NCBI RefSeq assembly: GCF_018131225.1 | Contig: NZ_JAFCMM010000001.1 | Location: forward strand, 1,426,001-1,490,000 | DNA from: Bradyrhizobium sp. U87765 SZCCT0048 | GTDB taxonomy: Bacteria; Pseudomonadota; Alphaproteobacteria; Rhizobiales; Xanthobacteraceae | Reading direction: 5' to 3' | Length of the DNA stretch: 64,000 nucleotides | Part shown: positions 39,746 to 49,398 of the stretch, in pieces | Layout of the letters: every line of letters starts with the position of its first letter | Numbering within the stretch: position 1 is the first letter of the stretch | Notes under the pieces: model-generated | The model's database searches: none | What the model saw: the letters and a program-made list of their open reading frames with translations, nothing else | What the model was told of the DNA's origin: nothing | Program-made: the position numbers and the translations under genes

Positions 39746-42700
39746 TCAGTGGAAATCGCGCGACGCCGGCAGAATGCGGACATTGCGGGGATGGCGGTGT
39801 TTCGGCGCCGGCAGGCTGGCGTCTTCGCGCTCCACGGCGAGCGGTGACCCCGGTGTCGCCGCGGCCGGCAGCAACGGCCGCACCAGCGCATCGTTGGCGA
39901 GCCCCACCAGATCCTGCGAGCGATCGATCAGCCGCTCGGCCACGAGATGGGTCACACCCTCCGCGCTCTGGATGCGCCCCTCAATCAGCACAAGGCGCGC
40001 GCCCATCACTTCCTTGCGGAAGCGCTCCATCACCTTCGGCCATACCACGATATTGGCGATGCCGGTCTCGTCCTCGATGGTCAGGAACACGACGCCCTTG
40101 GCGCTGCCCGGCCGCTGCCGCACCAGGATGACGCCGGCGACTGCCGTCCTGGCGCCATTCGGCCGTGCGACTGCGTCCCGGCAGGACAGCACGCGCTCGC
40201 GGGTGAAACGCTCCCGCAGGAACTGCATCGGATGCCCCTTCAGCGACAACCGGATAGTCTGGTAATCAGCGACCACATGTTCCGACAGCGCCATGTCCGG
40301 CAGCGGCTGCGCCGCCTCGTCCGGCTGCTCACGCGCGGTGGCGGCGGCGAACAGCGGCAGCGGCACGTCGTCCGGCAGGCGGCGCACCGCCCACAGAGCC
40401 GAACGGCGGTCGAGGCCGAGCGAGCGGAACGCATCGGCGTCGGCGAGCAGAATCAGCGCCCGCTTGGGCAGGCCGGTGTCGCGGGCAAACTCCTCCAGTG
40501 ACGTGAACGGCCGGCGTGCGCGGGCCCGCGCGATCCGCATGTCCCAGGCGTCCGCCTGCCGCGCCCGCATCGCCGCCGCGTCCTCGTCCCTGACATCGGG
40601 ATCCAACACATGGAATCCATCGATCTGGCGGAAACCGAGCCGGAGCGCATGATAGCGGCCGCAGCGATCCTCCAGCGTGTTCTGGCCCTCGCTGAACGAC
40701 ACGTCGATGTCACGGATCACGACACCGTTCTTGCGGGCGTCGCTGACGATCTGCGCCGGCGCATAGAATCCCATCGGCTGGGAGTTGAGCAGGCCGCAGG
40801 CGAACGCGTCGGGATGGAAATGCTTCAGCCAGGACGACACGTAGACCAGTTGCGCGAAGCTCGCGGCATGGCTTTCCGGAAAACCATATTCGCCAAATCC
40901 CTTGATCTGGTTGAAGCAGTTTTCGGCGAATTCCTTGGGATAGCCGCGCGCGGTCAGATTGCCGATCATCTTCTGTTCGAAGGTATGGATCGTGCCCATG
41001 TGACGGAACGTGGCCATGGCGCGACGCAGCTGGTTGGCCTCGTCCGGTGTGAACCTGGCCGCCTCGATGGCGATCCGCATCGCCTGTTCCTGGAACAGCG
41101 GCACGCCAAGGGTGCGCCCTAGCACGTTTTCCAATTCATCCGCCGGACCGTGCTCCGGCGCCGGTGACGGATATACCACCTTCTCAATACCATTGCGGCG
41201 TTTGAGATAGGGGTGAACCATGTTGCCCTGGATCGGCCCCGGCCGCACGATGGCGACCTCGATCACGAGATCGTAGAAAGTGCGCGGCCTAAGCCGCGGC
41301 AGCATGTTCATCTGGGCGCGGCTCTCGACCTGGAACACGCCGAGGGACTCGCCGCGCGACAGCATGTCGTAGACAGGTTTCTCTTCGGGTGGGATCGTCG
41401 CCAGTTCCCAGCGCTTGCCCTTGTGGTCATCGATCAAATCGAAGCACTTGCGGATGCAGGTCAGCATGCCCAGCGCCAGCACGTCGACCTTCATCATGTT
41501 CAGCGCATCGATGTCGTCCTTGTCCCACTCGATGAAGGTGCGGTCGTCCATCGCGGCATTGCCGATCGGCACATAGGTGTCGAGCCGGTCCTGGGTCAGC
41601 ACGAAACCACCGACATGCTGCGACAGGTGCCGGGGAAACTTGATCAATTCGCCGGCGAGTTCGACCGCGCGCCGGATCATCGGATTGGCGGGATCAAGAC
41701 CGGCCTGCCTGATCTGCATGTCGCTGAGGCCATCGCCCCAGCTGCCCCACACCGTGTCGGCGAGGGCCGCGGTGACGTCTTCGGTCAACCCCAGCGCCTT
41801 GCCGACATCGCGGATGGCACTGCGCGGCCGGTAGTGGATCACGGTGGCGACAATGGCGGCGCGGTGACGGCCATAGCGGTTGAAGACATACTGCATCACC
41901 TCTTCGCGCCGCGAGTGCTCGAAATCGACATCGATGTCCGGCGGCTCGCTGCGCTCCTGCGACAGGAAGCGCTCGAACAGCAGGTCGACCTTGGTCGGAT
42001 CGACCGAGGTGATGCCGAGTACGTAGCACACCGCCGAATTGGCCGCAGACCCCCGCCCCTGGCACAGGATGTCTTTCGAACGCGCATAGCGCACGATGTC
42101 GTGGACGGTCAGGAAGTAGTGCGCGTAGTCAAGGGTCGCGATCAGCGCCAGTTCCTTGTCGATGGTTTTTTGCACCTTCGGCTCGATGCCGCCGGGATAG
42201 CGCTGCGCAATGCCGTCCCGCACCAGATCCTGCAGATGCTGTTGCGCCGTCTTGCCCGGCGGGATCGGCTCGTCGGGATACTGGTACCTGAGCTCGCTGA
42301 GCGAAAAGGTGATGCGGTCGGCGAAGCGCAGGGTCTCCGCGACCGCGTCCGGCAGATCACGAAACAGCCGCGCCATTTCCGCCGCCGGCTTGAGATGGCG
42401 CTCGGCATTCGCCGCGAGCCGCCGGCCAACCGCCTCGATGGTGGTCTTCTCCCGCACGCAGGTCAGCACGTCCTGCAGCGGGCGGCGACCGGGATCGTGG
42501 TAAAGCACCTCGTTGGTGGCGAGCAGCGGCACATGGGCGGTCGCGGCAATGTGCTGCAACTGCGCCAGCCGCCGCCGGTCGTCGCCGCGGTACAGCAGGC
42601 TCGCGGCAAGCCAGACGCCATCGGCGCCGCTGGCGCGCAATGTCGCCAGCAAGGCCCGGGCCGCCGCAGCGTCGAAACGATGCGGCAACGCCAGCACCAG

Positions 42701-43081
42701 CAGCTGGCCCTCGGAAAAATCCAGCAGATCCGGCAGCGCGAGATGACATTCGCCCTTGCCGGCGGCGAGCTTGCCGCGGCTGAGCAGCCGGCAGAGCCGG
42801 CCATAGGCGGCGCGGTCGCGCGGATAGACCAGGATATCGGGCGTGCCATCCATGAAGACCAGCCGCGCGCCGACCAAGAGTTTCGGCTTGTGCGTGACCT
42901 CGTCATTGCCGAGCTCGCTGTAGGCCCGCACCACACCCGCGAGCGTGTTGCGATCGGCAAGGCCGATCGCCGGCAGGCGCAGACGGCTCGCCTCATGGAC
43001 ATATTCCTGCGGATGCGAGCCGCCGTGCAGGAACGAGAAATTGGTGGTGATGCCGATCTCGGCATAGCCGGGCGTACTCAT
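39746..43081 (-). CDS. dnaE2: Error-prone DNA polymerase III alpha DnaE2
   Basis: A 1111-residue C-family polymerase, the translesion enzyme of the ImuA-ImuB-DnaE2 mutasome. The N-terminal PHP domain starts EIGITTNFSFLHGGSHPQEY. The polymerase active site has GRGSAANSAVCYVLGIT and the catalytic aspartates in EPPDIDVDFEHSRREEV. Further on, IKGFGEYGFPESHAASFA and the C-terminal OB fold (VAGVILVRQRPGSAKGVVF) are standard. No proofreading exonuclease is present. ATG 43081 overlaps the imuB stop (ATGA). Regulation is expected through the SOS box at 45433. Confidence 0.95.
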   Translation of the reverse strand: MSTPGYAEIGITTNFSFLHGGSHPQEYVHEASRLRLPAIGLADRNTLAGVVRAYSELGNDEVTHKPKLLVGARLVFMDGTPDILVYPRDRAAYGRLCRLLSRGKLAAGKGECHLALPDLLDFSEGQLLVLALPHRFDAAAARALLATLRASGADGVWLAASLLYRGDDRRRLAQLQHIAATAHVPLLATNEVLYHDPGRRPLQDVLTCVREKTTIEAVGRRLAANAERHLKPAAEMARLFRDLPDAVAETLRFADRITFSLSELRYQYPDEPIPPGKTAQQHLQDLVRDGIAQRYPGGIEPKVQKTIDKELALIATLDYAHYFLTVHDIVRYARSKDILCQGRGSAANSAVCYVLGITSVDPTKVDLLFERFLSQERSEPPDIDVDFEHSRREEVMQYVFNRYGRHRAAIVATVIHYRPRSAIRDVGKALGLTEDVTAALADTVWGSWGDGLSDMQIRQAGLDPANPMIRRAVELAGELIKFPRHLSQHVGGFVLTQDRLDTYVPIGNAAMDDRTFIEWDKDDIDALNMMKVDVLALGMLTCIRKCFDLIDDHKGKRWELATIPPEEKPVYDMLSRGESLGVFQVESRAQMNMLPRLRPRTFYDLVIEVAIVRPGPIQGNMVHPYLKRRNGIEKVVYPSPAPEHGPADELENVLGRTLGVPLFQEQAMRIAIEAARFTPDEANQLRRAMATFRHMGTIHTFEQKMIGNLTARGYPKEFAENCFNQIKGFGEYGFPESHAASFAQLVYVSSWLKHFHPDAFACGLLNSQPMGFYAPAQIVSDARKNGVVIRDIDVSFSEGQNTLEDRCGRYHALRLGFRQIDGFHVLDPDVRDEDAAAMRARQADAWDMRIARARARRPFTSLEEFARDTGLPKRALILLADADAFRSLGLDRRSALWAVRRLPDDVPLPLFAAATAREQPDEAAQPLPDMALSEHVVADYQTIRLSLKGHPMQFLRERFTRERVLSCRDAVARPNGARTAVAGVILVRQRPGSAKGVVFLTIEDETGIANIVVWPKVMERFRKEVMGARLVLIEGRIQSAEGVTHLVAERLIDRSQDLVGLANDALVRPLLPAAATPGSPLAVEREDASLPAPKHRHPRNVRILPASRDFH

Positions 43082-44679
43082 GCGAACAGCCCGTGCATGA
43101 ACCATCGCGGCGATACGGCCTTGCCGTCGGCATCGTGCATCTCGCCGTAGAGACCGTCACGGTAGAGCCAGAAGCGCAGGCCGGCTTCGTCTTCGACACG
43201 AAAATAATCCCGCGTGGGCAGCGCCTCGTCCTGCCGCCACCACTCCATGGCGATGCGTTCCGGACCCTCGACATGCACCACCGCATGGGTGGCACGCCGC
43301 CACTTGAAGCGCGCCGGCGGGCCGTCAGGCACCTCGGCGATGGCCTCCACCGGCTCGGGTGTTTCGAACAGCCGCAGCGGCCGCAGCGGCGGCTCGGCCG
43401 CGATGCGTGCCGGCCACGTCGCTACCCCTGCGGCGTCGAGGCGATGCTGGGCCGGCACGGCAATCTCCGCACGCTCGGGGACGTGGGTATCCTGCGGCAG
43501 ATGCACGACGACACGATGGCCGCCGATGCGCGCTGCGATGCGGTCGACCAGCGCCGACAGTTCGTCCGCATCGTGGGCGTGGGCGTCGAGGTCGCGCTGC
43601 TCCTGCACCACCGTCTCGACATGGCTCGCCGACAGCCGGATCAGGTCGAAGCCGAAACCGGGATCGAGCGGGTCGGCAAGCGCGGCCACGCGTTCACGAA
43701 ACAGCCGCTCCACCACCGCCGTCCGGGTGATGGGACGTCCAGCCTCGACCGCAAGCGTGCGCACGGCCCCATCGGTACGGAAGAACGCCGCTGTCAGCCG
43801 GCGCGCGCCCTTGCCATGACGCTCCATGGTCGTCACCAGCATGCGCGCCAGCGCATCGAGCGTACCCATGATCGCCCCGTCGGACGCCACCGGTTCGGGA
43901 AAGCGTTTCTCCGCCATGTAGTCGGGCAACGGGTGGCGCGGCGAGATCGGCGCGTCGCCGCGCCCCAGCGCCTGCTGCAGCGTCGCGGTGAAAGCGGCGC
44001 CGAAGCGGGCCGTGATCTCATGCGGCGCGCGCGAGGCGACATCGCCGATGGTCTTGAGGCCGGCGCGGCGCAGGCCGCGCGTCACTGCATCATCCGCGCC
44101 GAGCGCATAGACCGGCAGGGGATGGACTGCGGCGGCCTCCTCGCCCGGTGCCACCACGCGCCCGCGCCCGGCAAATGCCACCGCCCGGGCACAGGCCGGC
44201 GTGCCGGCGATCGCCGCGCTCACGGCAAACCCCTGCCGGGCGAGCGCGGCACACAGCGTGTCGATCAGCGCCGCCTCCCCACCGAACAGGTGGGCGCAAC
44301 CGGAGACGTCGAGCAGCAGGCCGTGCGGCGGATCGAACGCCACGAGGGGTGTGAAGCGATCACACCAGTCGGCAATGGCGCCGAGCGCCTGCGCATCGGC
44401 GGCCTCGTCGGCGTCGAACACCTGCAGGTCGGGACAGATGGCGCGGGCATTGGCCAGCGGCTGTCCGACCTCGAGCCCGCAGGCCGTCGCGACCTCGTCG
44501 AGCGCGGTGATCACCAGAGCGTTGACCACCTTGCCGACGACCACCCACGGGACGGACGGCGACGACGCGACGTCAGCCGGCGCGGCGGTGCGCGACAGCC
44601 GGCGGCGCAGGCGGTCGATAGGAAGGCGTGGCAGCCGCAGGCTGAGAATGCGCCGACGGTTCACGGAAAAGGCACTCAT
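43078..44679 (-). CDS. imuB: ImuB, inactive Y-family polymerase-like mutasome hub
   Basis: A 533-residue Y-family polymerase homologue. The N-terminus reads RRILSLRLPRLPIDRLRRRL. The later SRAPHEITARFGAAFTATLQ and the little-finger region are recognisable, but the metal-binding aspartate in the first motif and the DE pair typical of DinB are not present, as known for ImuB. ImuB bridges DnaE2 and the sliding clamp. Start ATG 44679 lies inside the imuA gene, an overlap of 107 bases. Stop overlaps dnaE2. Confidence 0.93.
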   Translation of the reverse strand: MSAFSVNRRRILSLRLPRLPIDRLRRRLSRTAAPADVASSPSVPWVVVGKVVNALVITALDEVATACGLEVGQPLANARAICPDLQVFDADEAADAQALGAIADWCDRFTPLVAFDPPHGLLLDVSGCAHLFGGEAALIDTLCAALARQGFAVSAAIAGTPACARAVAFAGRGRVVAPGEEAAAVHPLPVYALGADDAVTRGLRRAGLKTIGDVASRAPHEITARFGAAFTATLQQALGRGDAPISPRHPLPDYMAEKRFPEPVASDGAIMGTLDALARMLVTTMERHGKGARRLTAAFFRTDGAVRTLAVEAGRPITRTAVVERLFRERVAALADPLDPGFGFDLIRLSASHVETVVQEQRDLDAHAHDADELSALVDRIAARIGGHRVVVHLPQDTHVPERAEIAVPAQHRLDAAGVATWPARIAAEPPLRPLRLFETPEPVEAIAEVPDGPPARFKWRRATHAVVHVEGPERIAMEWWRQDEALPTRDYFRVEDEAGLRFWLYRDGLYGEMHDADGKAVSPRWFMHGLFA

Positions 44680-45367
44680 CACACATCCATTCCATGATCC
44701 ACTGGCCGGTCTGGCCATGACGATGACGAACCAACGCGACGTCTAGCTGTGGCGCCCCCCATGCGCTCCATGCCGTTGTCCTGCGCGAGCGTGCCGAACG
44801 CACGACCCAGCGCGTCTCGGCGGTACTCACCACCGGTGCCGCGGCCGTGCGCAACACCAGGCAGGTGACGCCCGAGGCCTGCGACGCCAGTGTGAGCTTG
44901 CGGCTGGCGACACTGTCGAACTGGCGCGCGCCGCCCCACACATCGAGCACCACGGCCCCGAGCGCGGAACAGGCGAGCGCATCGGCGGTGACGCGCAGCC
45001 CCATGTCGATATCGGTGGCCTGCACCATCACAATACGGCGCGGATCGAGCCCGAGCTCGGCGAGCCCGCCCATCGACAGCGCACCGGTTTCTCCCGGGCC
45101 AAAATCCTGCCGCACCCACAACAGCGGACGCGACATCGCGCAGCGCCAGGCGAGGCCGGCGGCGAACGCGGTGGCGGATGCGGTCTGACGGGTCTCCGGC
45201 GCAAAGACCTCGTGCAACGCACTGCGCACGACCCCGCCTTGCAGCGTCGCATCCGCCCCGCGATGGCCGAGTTCGACGCGCGCCACCGCATGGCGCGTCT
45301 CGCCCGCCTCGAGGCGTTCGATCGCTCCACGCAAGGTCGCAAGCGTGCTCGTGCGCGCGCCGCTCAT
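44573..45367 (-). CDS. imuA: ImuA, RecA-like mutasome protein
   Basis: A 264-residue protein of the ImuA/RecA-like family, needed for DnaE2-dependent mutagenesis. Core sequence is ELGLDPRRIVMVQATDIDMG and SGVTCLVLRTAAAPVVSTAE, and the start ATLRGAIERLEAGETRH matches related proteins. ATG 45367 has GGAG six bases upstream. The C-terminal ~35 residues (Pro/Ala-rich, SQPAAATPSYRPPAPPAV) overlap the imuB start. It is the first gene of the SOS-regulated leftward operon. Confidence 0.92.
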   Translation of the reverse strand: MSGARTSTLATLRGAIERLEAGETRHAVARVELGHRGADATLQGGVVRSALHEVFAPETRQTASATAFAAGLAWRCAMSRPLLWVRQDFGPGETGALSMGGLAELGLDPRRIVMVQATDIDMGLRVTADALACSALGAVVLDVWGGARQFDSVASRKLTLASQASGVTCLVLRTAAAPVVSTAETRWVVRSARSRRTTAWSAWGAPQLDVALVRHRHGQTGQWIMEWMCDECLFREPSAHSQPAAATPSYRPPAPPAVAHRRAG

Positions 45368-45432
45368 GCGCCGCTCCTGAAAACTCTGGCCTGACATCAT
45401 TCGCCCGGATTGAACGAATGACCGCGCCATTT

Positions 45433-45447
45433 GTTCATGGTATGTTC
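45433..45447. promoter_or_regulatory. LexA (SOS) box, alphaproteobacterial type GTTC-N7-GTTC
   Basis: GTTC (45433-45436), seven bases, GTTC (45444-45447): exactly the alphaproteobacterial LexA operator. It lies 66 bases upstream of imuA and 82 bases upstream of the radical-SAM gene, between divergent units. One box could serve both promoters. Confidence 0.85.
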
Positions 45448-45528
45448 CAGTGAAGCAAAGCCGGCTGCCGGAGTCAATGCGACTTTTCCCGATGCTATTT
45501 TCCTGAATAAAAACAGAGACCTGATCGA

Positions 45529-46770
45529 ATGGACGTGCGACGCAAGCTCGAAATCCTGGCCGATGCCGCCAAGTACGATGCCTCCTGTGCCTCCAGCGGC
45601 ACCGAGGCGCGGGACTCCTCCGACGGCAAGGGCCTCGGCTCGACCGCCCCCGGCATGGGCATCTGCCACTCCTATGCGCCGGACGGGCGCTGCATCTCGC
45701 TGCTGAAAGTGCTGCTGACCAACGCCTGCAGCTTCGACTGCCTCTACTGCGTCAACCGCGCCTCCAGCAACGTGCCGCGCGCCCGCTTCACCGTGGACGA
45801 GGTGGTGAAACTGACCATCGCCTTCTATCGCCGCAACTATATCGAGGGCCTGTTCCTGTCGTCGGGCATCATCCGCAGCCCCGACTACACCATGGAGCAG
45901 GTGGTGCGGGTCGCGCGCAGCCTGCGCGAGGACCATCACTTCCGCGGCTACATCCATCTCAAGACCATCCCCGACGCCGACGAGCGGCTGATCACCGAGG
46001 CCGGCAAATATGCCGACCGTCTCAGCATCAACATCGAGGTCCCGACCGAAAGCAGTCTCGCGACGCTCGCTCCCGAAAAGGACGTGCGCGCCATCCGCCG
46101 CACCATGGGCCGGCTGCGCCTCAAGCTGGACGAAGCCCGCGAAGGCAGGAGCCACCGCGGCAAGACGGCGCCGCGCTTCGCCCCGGCGGGCCAGAGCACC
46201 CAGATGATCGTCGGCGCCGACACCGCCAGCGACAGGACCATCCTGCAGACCAGCGTCAACCTCTATGGCTCGTACAATCTCAAGCGCGTCTACTATTCGG
46301 CCTTCAGCCCGATCCCCGACGCCAGCCGCGCGCTGCCGCTGCAGGCACCGCCGCTGGTGCGCGAGCACAGGCTCTACCAGGCCGACTGGCTGCTGCGCTT
46401 CTACGGTTTTGACCTCGGCGAGCTGACGAGCCCGCTCGAAGACGACATGCTGCCGCTCGACATCGATCCGAAGCTCGCCTACGCGCTGCGCCACCGCGAG
46501 CGCTTTCCGGTCGACGTCAACCGCGCCAGCCGCGAGGAGCTGCTGCGCGTGCCCGGTTTCGGTACGCGCACCGTCGCCAGCATCCTCGACGCCCGCCGCC
46601 TGACACGGCTGCGCGTCGCCGATCTCGCGCGGCTGCACGTGCCGCGGCGCAAGACGCTGCCGTTCATCACGCTCGCCGATCACACGCCCGCGCCGTCCCA
46701 GCTCGACGACAACCGCCTGCGCGAGCGCCTGCGGCCGCCCGCCGCACAACTTGGTTTCGTGTTCGAGTGA
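45529..46770 (+). CDS. Putative DNA-repair radical SAM protein (TIGR03916-type)
   Basis: A 413-residue radical SAM protein. The 4Fe-4S site is Cys67, Cys71, Cys74 in NACSFDCLYCVN. Downstream are IEGLFLSSGIIRSPDYTME and HLKTIPDADERLI, then a C-terminal helix-hairpin-helix (VNRASREELLRVPGFGTRTV) that suggests DNA contact. The family is always found with a UdgX-type uracil-binding protein, as here. It shares the divergent promoter region with imuA and its SOS box, so damage induction is probable. Exact chemistry is unknown. Confidence 0.88.
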   Translation: MDVRRKLEILADAAKYDASCASSGTEARDSSDGKGLGSTAPGMGICHSYAPDGRCISLLKVLLTNACSFDCLYCVNRASSNVPRARFTVDEVVKLTIAFYRRNYIEGLFLSSGIIRSPDYTMEQVVRVARSLREDHHFRGYIHLKTIPDADERLITEAGKYADRLSINIEVPTESSLATLAPEKDVRAIRRTMGRLRLKLDEAREGRSHRGKTAPRFAPAGQSTQMIVGADTASDRTILQTSVNLYGSYNLKRVYYSAFSPIPDASRALPLQAPPLVREHRLYQADWLLRFYGFDLGELTSPLEDDMLPLDIDPKLAYALRHRERFPVDVNRASREELLRVPGFGTRTVASILDARRLTRLRVADLARLHVPRRKTLPFITLADHTPAPSQLDDNRLRERLRPPAAQLGFVFE

Positions 46771-46782
46771 GGAGGCCCGACC

Positions 46783-48222
46783 ATGCATCATATCCTGCTT
46801 GCCAGCGACACCGATTTCGAAGGCTGGCGCACGGCGGCGCGTACATTGCTGCGCGCCGATGTCGCGCCGGCAGACATCGCCTGGGATGTCGAGGGCCGCG
46901 CGGCCGTACTGTTCGCGCCGACGCCGCTGCCACAGCCGGACGGCAACGCCGCCGCCGTGCACGTTCCCGCGGCCTTCATGAATCTGGCGCGCAGCGCCAT
47001 TCTCAACCGCGAGCCGCAGCGTTTTGCCCTGCTCTACCGTCTGCTGTGGCGCCTGCGCGCCGAACCCGAGTTGATGCGCCTCGCCACCGACGAGGATGTC
47101 ATGCGGATCGGCAGCCTTGCCCGCGACGTCCATCGCGATGAACACAAGATGCAGGCCTTCGTCCGCTTCCGCGAGATCGGCCGCGAGCGCGAGTCGCGCT
47201 ACGTCGCCTGGTTCGAACCGGCTCATTACATCGTCGAGGCGACCGCGCCATTCTTCGCGCAGCGTTTCGCCGACATGGCCTGGTCCATCCTCACCCCCGA
47301 CCGCTGCGCCCACTGGGACGGCTCCCACACCGTGTTCACCGAAGGCGCGACGAAGGCCGACGCGCCGGCCGGCGATCCGCTGGAAACCGTCTGGCGCACC
47401 TATTACGCCAGCATCTTCAATCCGGCCCGTCTCAAGGTCCGGGCGATGAAGGCGGAGATGCCGGTGAAGTACTGGCGGAACCTGCCGGAGGCCTCGCTGA
47501 TTGACCCGCTGATCCGAAAAGCCGGCCAGCGGACGCAGGACATGGTTGCCCAGCCGCCGACCGCGCCGCATGGATCACCGCAGCGAAAGGACGCCGTGAT
47601 GGACAAGTCTCCCGCGACCAGTGACGCGCTGGCGCATCTGCGCCAGGAGGCGATGGCCTGCCGCGCCTGCCACCTGTGGCAGGATGCGACCCAGACCGTG
47701 TTCGGCGAAGGGCCACCCCACGCGCCGGTGATGATGGTCGGCGAGCAGCCCGGCGACAAGGAAGACCTCGCCGGCCGGCCGTTCGTCGGCCCCGCTGGAC
47801 AGATGCTCGACCGCGCGCTCGCCGAGGCCGGCATCGACCGCGACAAGGTCTATGTCACCAATGCTGTAAAACATTTCAAGTTCGTGCCACGCGGCAAGAT
47901 CCGCCTGCACCAGAAGCCGAACGCCGGCGAGATCAAGGCGTGCCGCCCGTGGTATGCGCGCGAGCGCGCGCTGGTGAAGCCAACCCTGGTGGTCGCGCTG
48001 GGAGCAACCGCCGCGCATTGCGTGTTCGGCAAGGCAACGCCGATCGGCAAGAGCCGCGGCCGGCTGATCGATCTCGACGACGGCGCGCAGGCGATCGTCA
48101 CCGTGCATCCGTCCTATCTGCTGCGGCTGCCCGACGAAAACGAAAAGGCCGCGCAGTACGCGGCCTTCGTCGCAGATCTCGAACTGGTCGCGAAGGCGCT
48201 GCGCCAGGCGGACGCGGCCTGA
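46783..48222 (+). CDS. DUF4130-UdgX fusion protein (uracil-DNA-crosslinking)
   Basis: A 479-residue two-domain protein. Residues ~1-255 are the DUF4130 module linked to radical SAM proteins (HILLASDTDFEGWRTAARTL, YVAWFEPAHYIVEATAPFFA). Residues ~280-479 are a uracil-DNA glycosylase family-4 domain of UdgX type: GEQPGDKEDLAGRPFVGPAG, TNAVKHFKFVPRGKIRLHQK, and TVHPSYLLRL. His376 sits where UdgX has the histidine that becomes covalently linked to the abasic sugar. It follows the radical-SAM gene by 12 bases. Confidence 0.88.
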   Translation: MHHILLASDTDFEGWRTAARTLLRADVAPADIAWDVEGRAAVLFAPTPLPQPDGNAAAVHVPAAFMNLARSAILNREPQRFALLYRLLWRLRAEPELMRLATDEDVMRIGSLARDVHRDEHKMQAFVRFREIGRERESRYVAWFEPAHYIVEATAPFFAQRFADMAWSILTPDRCAHWDGSHTVFTEGATKADAPAGDPLETVWRTYYASIFNPARLKVRAMKAEMPVKYWRNLPEASLIDPLIRKAGQRTQDMVAQPPTAPHGSPQRKDAVMDKSPATSDALAHLRQEAMACRACHLWQDATQTVFGEGPPHAPVMMVGEQPGDKEDLAGRPFVGPAGQMLDRALAEAGIDRDKVYVTNAVKHFKFVPRGKIRLHQKPNAGEIKACRPWYARERALVKPTLVVALGATAAHCVFGKATPIGKSRGRLIDLDDGAQAIVTVHPSYLLRLPDENEKAAQYAAFVADLELVAKALRQADAA

Positions 48223-49398
48223 TCAGGCCGGCAGCGTGCCCTCGACCAGCTTCACCCAGTACGACGAGCCATGGACGATCGCCTCATCGTTGAAGTTGTA
48301 GGCGGGGTGATGCAGGCCGGCGCTGTCGCCGTTGCCCATGAAGATGAAGGCGCCGGGACGCGCTTCCAGCATGTAGGCGAAATCCTCCGCGCCCATGATC
48401 GGGATGGCGTTGGCGTTGACGTTGGCCTCGCCGGCGATCTCGGCCGCGGTCTTCAGGGCGATATCGGTCTGGTCGGGATGATTGACCAGCACCGGATAGC
48501 CGCGGTTGTAGTCGAGCTCGATGGCCGCACCGGTGGCCTGCGCCACGCCCGCCACCACCTCCTGCACGCGCTGCTGCACGAGGTCGCGCATCTTCGGCTT
48601 CAGCACGCGCACGGTGCCGAGCAGTTCCGCCGATTGCGGAATGACGTTGGTGGTGTGGCCGGCGTGGAAGCTGCAGATCGACACCACGGCGGACTCAAGG
48701 GGATCGACGCTGCGCGAGACGATGCTCTGCAGCGCGGTGACCAGCTGCGAGCCGGCGAGGATCGGGTCGATGCCCTTGTGCGGCATGGCCGCGTGGCTGC
48801 CCTTGCCCTCGATGCGGATGGCGAGCTTGTCCATCGAGGCCATCAGCGGCCCCTGACGGATGGCGAAGCTGCCGATCGGCATGCCCGGAATGTTGTGCAT
48901 GCCGTAGACCTGATCGATCGCGAAACGATCCATCAGGCCGTCCTTGATCATGGCGGCCGCGCCTGCGCCGCCCTCCTCGGCCGGCTGGAAGATCACCACG
49001 GCGTCGCCAGCGAAGTTGCGCGTCTCGGCGAGATAGCGCGCGGCACCGAGCAGCATCGCGGTGTGGCCGTCATGACCGCAGGCATGCATCTTGCCCGGCG
49101 TGGTCGACTTGTAGGGAACGCCGGTCTCCTCCTCGATCGGAAGCGCATCCATGTCGGCACGCAGGCCGATGGCGCGGACGTTGCGGCCCTCCGCCGCCTT
49201 GCGCCCCCTGATGACGCCGACGACGCCGGTCTGGCCAAGGCCCGTGACCACCTCGTCGCAGCCGAACTCCTTGAGCCGCTCGGCCACGAACGCCGCCGTG
49301 CGGTGCACGTCGTACATCAGTTCGGGATGGGCATGCAGATCCCGCCGCCAGGCCGTAATGTCGGGGTGAAGTTCGGCGATCCGATTGACGATGGGCAT
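48223..49398 (-). CDS. M20 aminoacylase/amidohydrolase family protein
   Basis: A 391-residue M20D metallo-amidohydrolase of the hippurate/N-acyl-amino-acid type. Metal-site segments are MHACGHDGHTAMLLGAARYL, FQPAEEGGAGA with the catalytic Glu pair, and GMHNIPGMPIGSF. The lid domain has KGSHAAMPHKGIDPIL. C-terminal PIMGAEDFAYMLEARPG carries the last ligand region. It likely deacylates or deaminates an N-acyl amino acid; the substrate is not clear. The stop lies next to the UdgX stop, so the genes converge without a gap. Confidence 0.92.
   Translation of the reverse strand: MPIVNRIAELHPDITAWRRDLHAHPELMYDVHRTAAFVAERLKEFGCDEVVTGLGQTGVVGVIRGRKAAEGRNVRAIGLRADMDALPIEEETGVPYKSTTPGKMHACGHDGHTAMLLGAARYLAETRNFAGDAVVIFQPAEEGGAGAAAMIKDGLMDRFAIDQVYGMHNIPGMPIGSFAIRQGPLMASMDKLAIRIEGKGSHAAMPHKGIDPILAGSQLVTALQSIVSRSVDPLESAVVSICSFHAGHTTNVIPQSAELLGTVRVLKPKMRDLVQQRVQEVVAGVAQATGAAIELDYNRGYPVLVNHPDQTDIALKTAAEIAGEANVNANAIPIMGAEDFAYMLEARPGAFIFMGNGDSAGLHHPAYNFNDEAIVHGSSYWVKLVEGTLPA

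Noticed and set aside
45397..47571. 724-codon minus-strand frame
   Set aside because: It is antisense to the radical-SAM and UdgX genes and would cover the SOS box.
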